A stretch of DNA of 64,000 nt from Amycolatopsis keratiniphila subsp. keratiniphila (GTDB taxonomy: Bacteria; Actinomycetota; Actinomycetes; Mycobacteriales; Pseudonocardiaceae): assembly GCF_001620365.2 (NCBI RefSeq), contig NZ_LQMT02000021.1, positions 62,001 to 126,000 on the forward strand, in the 5' to 3' direction. Under the pieces are notes generated by a model. It did not search any database. It was given only the letters and a program-made list of their open reading frames with translations, and was not told where the DNA came from. Shown one piece after another: positions 59,373-64,000 of the stretch (its first letter is position 1; every line of letters starts with the position of its first letter). The position numbers and the translations under genes were made by a program.

Positions 59373-60211
59373 CGGGCACTGAGGAAGACGATTTCGAGAC
59401 CGCGGAGGCGTTCCGGGTCCGTGTCGATGTCGATCCGGGTGATCTTCCCGTCGTGAACGCTGAACGTGAAGACGGCCTTCGCTTCGCCGCGATGCGACCA
59501 GACCGCCGACGGATCCCCGCCGACCAGGGCCGGCCGGGCTGCCTCCGCGCGACCGGAGAAGAAGGCCGCGACCGCGTGGCCGCCGCGGACCTCGCCGACC
59601 ACGGCGTCCGGGTCGAGCACTTCGAGCAGGGCTTCGAAATCACCGTTCCGGGCGGCTGCCAGGAAGGCGGCGATGACCTCCCGCTTCGGCGATCGCGCCG
59701 CGTCGGTCTCGTCGGAAGCGGTCTGCACCCGGCGTCTGGCCCGGCTCGCGAGCTGCCTGGCCGCCGCCGGCGAACGGCCGAGAACCGTGCCGATCTCGCC
59801 GAACGACACGGCGAACACGTCGTGCAGGACGAACGCGAGCCGCTCGGCGGGGTTCAGCTTGTCCAGCACCACCATCAGCGCGACCCCGACCGAGTCGGCC
59901 AGCAGCGCCTCGTCCTCCGGATCCTCCCTGGTGACATCGGGCAGCGCGGGCTCGGGCGGCATCGCCCCCGCGGACTCCTCCCGTCTGGCGCGGCGGGCTT
60001 CCAGCATGTTCAGGCAGACCCTGGCGACGACCGTGGTCAGCCAGCCCGCCGGATTCTCGATCTCGTCGGTGTCCGCGCGGCTGACCCGCAGCCACGCCTC
60101 CTGCACCGCGTCCTCGGCCTCCCCGGGTGAGCCGAGTATCCGGTAGGCCACCGCCCGCAAGCGGCCCTGGTGCTCGGCGAACCGCTCGCTCACCCACTCC
60201 TGCTCGGCCAT
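59369..60211 (-). CDS. ECF41-type sigma factor with SnoaL-like C-terminal domain
   Basis: The 280-residue protein has sigma region 2 (LRAVAYRILGSPGEAEDAVQEAWL, shown here as AYRILGSPGEAEDAVQ), region 4 (FAVSFGEIGTVLGRSPAAAR) and a C-terminal NTF2/SnoaL-like domain of about 110 residues (FLAAARNGDFEALLEVLDPD). In ECF41 factors this domain replaces a separate anti-sigma factor and controls activity. Three TGTCACA boxes, the reported ECF41 -35 element, lie in the 106 bp upstream, so autoregulation is likely. The VOC gene overlaps its 3' end. Confidence 0.92.
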   Translation of the reverse strand: MAEQEWVSERFAEHQGRLRAVAYRILGSPGEAEDAVQEAWLRVSRADTDEIENPAGWLTTVVARVCLNMLEARRARREESAGAMPPEPALPDVTREDPEDEALLADSVGVALMVVLDKLNPAERLAFVLHDVFAVSFGEIGTVLGRSPAAARQLASRARRRVQTASDETDAARSPKREVIAAFLAAARNGDFEALLEVLDPDAVVGEVRGGHAVAAFFSGRAEAARPALVGGDPSAVWSHRGEAKAVFTFSVHDGKITRIDIDTDPERLRGLEIVFLSAR

Positions 60212-60212
60212 C

Positions 60213-60275
60213 TGTCACATTCCTCCGTCCGGGTCTGTCACAGCGAATGACCGGCGAACCCGTCCCGATGTGACA
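60213..60275. promoter_or_regulatory. ECF41-type promoter cluster
   Basis: TGTCACA occurs on the plus strand at 60213-60219 and 60236-60242 and on the minus strand at 60269-60275. On the minus strand a GGTC follows after 16 bp, in front of the sigma gene; on the plus strand CGTC follows the second box after 18 bp, in front of the VOC gene. The reported ECF41 motif is TGTCACA then CGTC at about 16-17 bp, so the matches are good but not perfect. Confidence 0.6.
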
Positions 60276-60317
60276 TCGCCGGTCCGACCACCCGTTTCGG
60301 ATCCACAGGAGACCATC

Positions 60318-60731
60318 ATGAAAGCGCACGTCAGCTCGATCCTTCTCGGCGTCCAGGACCTGGCCAGGTCCAAGGCGTTCTACACGGAGGGCCTCGGCTG
60401 GAGGATCAAGGACGACTACGGCGTCTCGGTGTTCTTCGAACCGGACGGCGGCACCTGGGTCGGCTTCTACGGCCGCGAAGGCCTCGCGGCCCAGGTGGGC
60501 ACGAGCGCGGAGGGCAATGGCTTCAGCGGACTGGTCCTCAGCTACGTCGTCCGCAGCGAGGCGCGCGTCGACGAGATCGTCGCCGAGGCCGAGAAGGCCG
60601 GGGCCACGATCCTGAAGCCCGCGGGCGCCCTGCCGTGGGGCGGATATGGAGGCACCTTCGCGGATCTGGACGGCTACGTCTGGAGCATCAGCTACAGCGG
60701 GAAGGGCACGGATCAGCCGTACGCGGAGTGA
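60318..60731 (+). CDS. VOC-family protein, putative ECF41 target
   Basis: The 137-residue protein has the VOC fold: SSILLGVQDLARSKAFYTEG, VSVFFEPDGGTWVGFYG, and the second unit ARVDEIVAEAEKAGATILK with GTFADLDGYVWSISYSG. It resembles the glyoxalase/bleomycin-resistance group of stress-related VOC proteins. AGGAGA precedes ATG 60318. It is divergent from the ECF41 sigma gene with TGTCACA boxes between, so it is a likely direct target. A hairpin follows at 60745-60776. Confidence 0.92.
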   Translation: MKAHVSSILLGVQDLARSKAFYTEGLGWRIKDDYGVSVFFEPDGGTWVGFYGREGLAAQVGTSAEGNGFSGLVLSYVVRSEARVDEIVAEAEKAGATILKPAGALPWGGYGGTFADLDGYVWSISYSGKGTDQPYAE

Positions 60732-60744
60732 TCATCGGCCGAGC

Positions 60745-60776
60745 CCGGGTCCCTCGTGTTCTCGCGAGGGGCCCGG
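60745..60776 (+). terminator. Hairpin terminator after the VOC gene
   Basis: A 12-bp stem (60745-60756/60765-60776) with one T-G wobble and an 8-nt loop begins 14 bp after the stop codon. No T-tract follows, as is common in this window. Confidence 0.6.
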
Positions 60777-60872
60777 TGTCTCCGGCGTGTCAGCGCCATG
60801 GCGGTCCGGTGTCAGGCGGGTCGACGATCGTTGCTTTCACAACGAGAGATCACCACCACCAAGGAGTTCGAG

Positions 60873-61697
60873 ATGTCCGTCTTCCCCACCCCGCAGCCGA
60901 TCACCGCCGCCCTGGCCGTCGCCGGCGCCCGGGTCCGCCTCACCGCGAGCGAACGCACCGACACGGTGGTCCTGGTCGAGCCGATCGACGCCACGAGCAA
61001 GTCGGACGTGAAGGTCGCCGAGAACACCAAGGTCGGCTTCGACGGCGGAAAGCTGTCGATCGAGACGAAGAAGGCGGGAGGCAAGAACGGCTCGGTCGCG
61101 ATCACGATCGAGGTGCCCACCGGTTCTCAGCTGGCCCTGAACACCGCTTGGTCGGACGTCGACGCCGACGGCCGGTTCGGTGACTGCGTGCTGGAGATGT
61201 CGTCGGGGCAGGTCCGGATCGACCGCGCCGCGTCGGTGCGAGGCGACCTCGCTGCCGGCGAGATCGCGATCGGGCACGTCGCCGGGGCCGTGAACATCGA
61301 AGGCGGCTCGGCCGGAGTCCGGATCGGCGAGGTCGAAGGCACCGTCAAGTATTCGGGCTCGACCGGGAAGGTCTGGATCGGGCACGCTCGGTCCGAAATC
61401 GAACTTTCCGGCTCCAGCGGCAGTTTCGACATCGACCGCGCCGACGGCGACGTCGTCGCGTCGGCGGCGAACTGCCCGATCCGCGTCGGGCGGCTGTCGC
61501 GCGGCGAGGCCGAACTGATGAACGCTTCCGGCGGCATCGAGGTCGGTGTCGACGGGGACACCGCGACGGTGGATGCCAAGAGCACCAAGGGATCCGTGCA
61601 CAACTCGCTCGCGACCGCCGGTGAGGGCGGCGTGGGCGGCGTCAAGATCCACGCCCGCACGCGACTGGACGACATCGTCATTCACCGCGCCGCGTGA
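60873..61697 (+). CDS. DUF4097-family beta-strand repeat protein
   Basis: The 274-residue protein is almost entirely short beta strands of the DUF4097 type: VRLTASERTDTVVLVEPID, VAITIEVPTGSQLALNTAWS, and repeated GSSGSFDIDRADGDVVAS-like units (GAVNIEGGSAGVRIGEVEG, GTVKYSGSTGKVWIGHARS). This is a right-handed beta-helix-like solenoid with no signal peptide or membrane helix, so it stays in the cytoplasm. Function unknown; family members often sit near stress or transport regulators. AAGGAG precedes ATG 60873. Confidence 0.88.
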   Translation: MSVFPTPQPITAALAVAGARVRLTASERTDTVVLVEPIDATSKSDVKVAENTKVGFDGGKLSIETKKAGGKNGSVAITIEVPTGSQLALNTAWSDVDADGRFGDCVLEMSSGQVRIDRAASVRGDLAAGEIAIGHVAGAVNIEGGSAGVRIGEVEGTVKYSGSTGKVWIGHARSEIELSGSSGSFDIDRADGDVVASAANCPIRVGRLSRGEAELMNASGGIEVGVDGDTATVDAKSTKGSVHNSLATAGEGGVGGVKIHARTRLDDIVIHRAA

Positions 61698-61715
61698 TTC
61701 CGGATGGGCCGGTTG

Positions 61716-61751
61716 GGGTGGTCGCGTTTAGTCGGCTAATTGCGGCCACCC
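61716..61751. terminator. Hairpin after the DUF4097 gene
   Basis: GGGTGGTCGC (61716-61725) pairs with GCGGCCACCC (61742-61751) through ten pairs including one T-G, with a 16-nt loop. It starts 18 bp after the stop codon. Confidence 0.5.
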
Positions 61752-61791
61752 TCGCTCTCTGCATTGCCTTTAGGCGTCCTACATCGTTCGA

Positions 61792-61813
61792 TATAGCCTG
61801 AACATGCTATAGC
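61792..61813. promoter_or_regulatory. AT-rich inverted repeat upstream of the DUF222 gene
   Basis: TATAGC (61792-61797) and GCTATA (61806-61811) form an inverted repeat with an 8-nt spacer, and GCTATAGC at 61806-61813 is itself palindromic. It lies 33-54 bp before the GTG start, so it may be an operator or part of the promoter. Confidence 0.35.
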
Positions 61814-61845
61814 ACAGGTGTTCGATCCGGCGTAGCGTTGATCTT

Positions 61846-63102
61846 GTGTCCAGCGACGAAGCACCTCCGAAGACGACCACCGAGTGGTGGCGCGTCGACA
61901 CCGCGACGCTGCACGCCCGCAAACAGGAACTCGAAGTCCAGAAACGACAGTTGGATGCCGAGCAGAACGCGATCCTCGCCGAAATCAACTCCCGCGGGAT
62001 CCGCGGCTGCAGCGGTCATTCGACACTGGCCGGGTTGATTCTCGAGGACTTCCTTGTCTCGGACAAAGAAGCCGCCGCCCGCGCCGACCGCGTCCTCGCC
62101 CTGCACCCCGGCCCCGCGATCGGCGGCGACCCCGAACCACCCCTGGCGCCACTCACTGCCGAAGCCGCTGCGGAGGGCGCGATCGGTGGCGGCCAGATCG
62201 ACGCCATCATCAAAACGCTCGCCCGCATCCCCTCCACCGTCCCCGACGACGAGGTGCGGGCCGGGGAGAAGATCCTCGTCGAACTGGCCCGGCACGCCGG
62301 ACCACGCCAGATCGCCCGCGCCGGACGTCGCCTGCTCGACGAACTCGACCCCGACGGCAAAGAACCCCGCAACGACGACCCCAAAGACACCCGCCCCGAA
62401 CTACGCTTCGTCAAACATCGCGACGGCACCTTAGGCCTCAAGGCTCGCCTGGATCTGGAAACCTACGCCCGCCTGAAGTCCGACCTGGATCCCATGGCCA
62501 AACCCCACAAAGCCATCGACGGAGTCCGGGATGCCCGCACCCAGGACGAACGCTACGGGGACGCCTTCACCGACTACGTGCGGTTGAAGACCACCAGCCG
62601 CAACCTCCCCGGCCAAGCAGGCGAAGCCACCCACATCCTCATCACCATGTCCTACGACGACCTGATCCGCGACATCGGCGAAGCACACCTCGACCTGGTC
62701 GGCCCCATCAGCGCCACCGACGCCCGCATCCTCGCCTGCGACGCCCGCGTCCGCCCCGGCGTCCTCGGCACCACAGGCGACCCCCTCGACATCGGCCGCT
62801 CCAAACGCACCGTGTCCTTAGCACAGAAATACGCGCTCACCCTCCGCGACGGCGGCTGCGCGTTCCCCGGTTGTGACATGCCCGTCCCCCGCTGCACCGC
62901 CCACCACATCGTCTTCTGGCAACACCACGGCGAAACCAAAATCGACAACCTCGTACTCCTCTGCACCAAACACCACCGACTCATCCACCGCAGCGAATGG
63001 AAAGTCCAGATCGCCCAAGACGGACTCCCCGAATTCACGCCGCCCGCCTACCTCGACCCCACCGGCACACCAAGGAGGAACACCATGCACCTCAGAACAT
63101 AG
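61846..63102 (+). CDS. DUF222/13E12-family HNH nuclease-like protein
   Basis: The 418-residue protein has an N-terminal DUF222 region with a coiled-coil-like helix (ATLHARKQELEVQKRQLDAE), a central helical part (GQIDAIIKTLARIPSTV, DEVRAGEKILVELARHAGP) and a C-terminal HNH domain with CAFPGCDMPVPRCTAHHIVF and LVLLCTKHHRLIHR. These are the 13E12-type repeat-family proteins, multi-copy in actinomycetes and thought to spread as mobile genes. Codon use differs from neighbours: C- and A-ending codons (ACC, CAC, AAA) are strongly favoured with few G-ending ones. Start GTG 61846. Confidence 0.87.
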   Translation: MSSDEAPPKTTTEWWRVDTATLHARKQELEVQKRQLDAEQNAILAEINSRGIRGCSGHSTLAGLILEDFLVSDKEAAARADRVLALHPGPAIGGDPEPPLAPLTAEAAAEGAIGGGQIDAIIKTLARIPSTVPDDEVRAGEKILVELARHAGPRQIARAGRRLLDELDPDGKEPRNDDPKDTRPELRFVKHRDGTLGLKARLDLETYARLKSDLDPMAKPHKAIDGVRDARTQDERYGDAFTDYVRLKTTSRNLPGQAGEATHILITMSYDDLIRDIGEAHLDLVGPISATDARILACDARVRPGVLGTTGDPLDIGRSKRTVSLAQKYALTLRDGGCAFPGCDMPVPRCTAHHIVFWQHHGETKIDNLVLLCTKHHRLIHRSEWKVQIAQDGLPEFTPPAYLDPTGTPRRNTMHLRT

Positions 63103-63381
63103 GCCGAACCACGGCTGCCCATGTCGTGTCCGCCTAGCAACCCGTACGGCGAAGTGACTGCGCTCCGGTGCCCCGATGCGACCAATATGGCATTGGGGAC
63201 ACTCAACTCGCTGGCCTCGGGGCGTAAAGCGAACCCGGCCGCAACCAGCAAGGCGCGAAGGGGCCTGTCACCGCATCAGACGCAACGAAAGCCCCCTTCA
63301 GCCCACGGACAAGCGCGTCACCTTTGCCTCACCCCTCAGTAAACTCGGAACACGCCGACAACCTCATCTAGGAGTCGCTCG
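63103..63381. other. Intergenic region with a degenerate copy of the long palindrome family
   Basis: No gene is supported in these 279 bp. Around 63257-63297, GAAGGGG and CCCCTTC can pair across a loop of about 27 nt, and the intervening words (GTCACCGCAT, GACGCAACGAAAG) resemble parts of the palindromes at 5057-5207. It looks like a diverged or hybrid member of that family. Confidence 0.45.
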
Positions 63382-63861
63382 ATGAAGCTCGACTGGGCCG
63401 GCTGCCTCAACAGCCGCGACGTCGGGGGCTTGCTCTCGGCCGATGGACGGCGGATCCGTTCCGGCGTGCTTTTCCGGTCCGACAGCCATAATCGGTTGAC
63501 CGTCGACGGGATAGCCGCGGTCCGGGCGGCCGGGATCGGTCGCATACTCGACCTCCGGTGGACGCGGGAAACCGAGCTGGAGCCCAGCCCGTTCGCCGGC
63601 GATCCGGTGTACCGCAACGCGCCCTTGATCGCCGAACTGGCCGAACAAGGCACCACCATGCCGGACGCGTACCGCACGATGCTCGACGACAACCGACGTC
63701 AGATCACCGGCGTCTTCGTTCAGCTGAGTGACGCTCCGCCCGGTCCGCTCGCGGTGCACTGCAGTGCCGGGCGCGATCGGCCGGCAGCACCCCTCCGCCT
63801 GACGAAGGGAGGAGCCACCAGGACTCAGCTAAGCCAGGTGAGAGATCGTCTGCTCGCTTAA
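63382..63861 (+). pseudogene. Tyrosine-protein phosphatase truncated after the P-loop
   Basis: The 159-residue frame has the N-terminal part of the DSP/Y-phosphatase family with ELDWxGxxNxRDVGG-like LDWAGCLNSRDVGGLLSADG, RSGVLFRSDSHNRLT, RILDLRWTRETELE and the active-site loop VHCSAGRDR. Normally about 100 further helical residues begin with RTG. Here the sequence departs right after GRDR into unrelated PAAPLRLTKGG and stops at 63861, directly at the end of the convergent gene. The catalytic Cys and Arg are present, but without the C-terminal domain the protein is probably inactive. A deletion between this gene and its neighbour is the likely cause. Confidence 0.75.
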
Positions 63862-64000
63862 GACGAAGCGAACCGGTCCAGCGCCGCGAGTTTCCAGGCC
63901 CGCTTCACGTCGCTCGAGTGGTGTCCTGAATCGTCGTCGATCAGCAACTCCGCGCCGGGCCAGGCGCGGGCGAGTTCCCAGGCCGTGTCCACCGGGCAGC
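63858..64000 (-). CDS. Proline iminopeptidase-like alpha/beta hydrolase, C-terminal part
   Basis: The 46 codons visible at the window edge read CPVDTAWELARAWPGAELLI, then DDDSGHHSSDVKRAWKLAAL and DRFASS, ending TAA at 63858-63860. CPxDTAWELxxAWPGAEL and the histidine of DSGHxS are the C-terminal hallmark of prolyl aminopeptidases (S33), where this His completes the Ser-Asp-His triad. Most of the gene lies outside the window. Its stop overlaps the end of the truncated phosphatase. Confidence 0.75.
   Translation of the reverse strand, partial: CPVDTAWELARAWPGAELLIDDDSGHHSSDVKRAWKLAALDRFASS

Overview
The window looks like chromosomal DNA of a high-GC actinomycete, most likely Pseudonocardiales and close to Amycolatopsis. 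The reasons are very high G+C with many GTG/TTG starts, mycothiol-type and F420-type enzymes, and a mycobacterium-like block (aminopeptidase N, DUF5130, CtaJ-like cytochrome oxidase subunit, truncated haemoglobin GlbO, large NAD-glutamate dehydrogenase with a thioesterase and an Rv2474c-like gene). Long nested palindromes also sit between convergent genes. There is no rRNA, CRISPR array or complete prophage. The genus is inferred from the sequence and was not checked against a database.

0-12.3 kb: a TauD-type dioxygenase and an ECF42-like sigma factor; a leftward LLM oxidoreductase / SnoaL-like / membrane protein operon with a near-perfect KstR-type (sterol regulon) operator; a DUF1542 protein; nei and rpiB divergent from a comB-like phosphatase and an MBL hydrolase; a mycothiol-dependent reductase relative lacking its second cysteine; pepN; DUF5130-ctaJ. 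12.5-18.4 kb: a striking 14 x GTRVT[A/R/C] hexapeptide protein, an HNH nuclease, an MscS channel, the GlbO-GH13 pair, and a secreted LVIVD protein divergent from a DUF305 lipoprotein. 18.4-37.7 kb: mostly housekeeping (NAD-GDH operon, TPR-like protein, EttA, SSB with paired DnaA boxes upstream, CopD/CtaG, phosphatase, orphan histidine kinase, divergent MFS/LacI pair, first I36-type secreted protein).

37.9-42.1 kb is an eroded accessory island at a tRNA-Arg(TCT). It holds a frameshifted tyrosine integrase, a stretch richer in A+T, and a leftward operon of a WXG100-like gene broken by an in-frame TAG, a DUF1023 alpha/beta hydrolase, an LppA-like lipoprotein and a small membrane protein. 42.3-46.7 kb holds an HTH-nSTAND-TM-WD40 signalling protein and a second I36-type gene. 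Two gapless 70-bp repeats (53/70 identical) lie 33-34 bp upstream of leftward start codons; one drives the I36 gene, the other now heads only a 7-codon ORF followed by a hairpin.

46.7-56.7 kb is metabolic accessory DNA. It contains an aliphatic amidase operon (AmiC-like protein without a signal peptide, AmiS, AmiE) divergent from a MarR gene with an operator-like palindrome; an MFS exporter divergent from HxlR plus a ROK-like gene lacking the zinc motif; and a MarR / PLP-decarboxylase / amino-acid permease operon. 57-61.7 kb: a split LigD (polymerase and ligase genes, divergent), an ECF41 sigma factor translationally coupled to a VOC gene and facing a second VOC gene across three TGTCACA boxes, and a DUF4097 protein. 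61.8-64 kb: a DUF222/13E12-type HNH gene, a tyrosine phosphatase truncated just after its active-site loop, and the 3' end of a proline-iminopeptidase-like gene.
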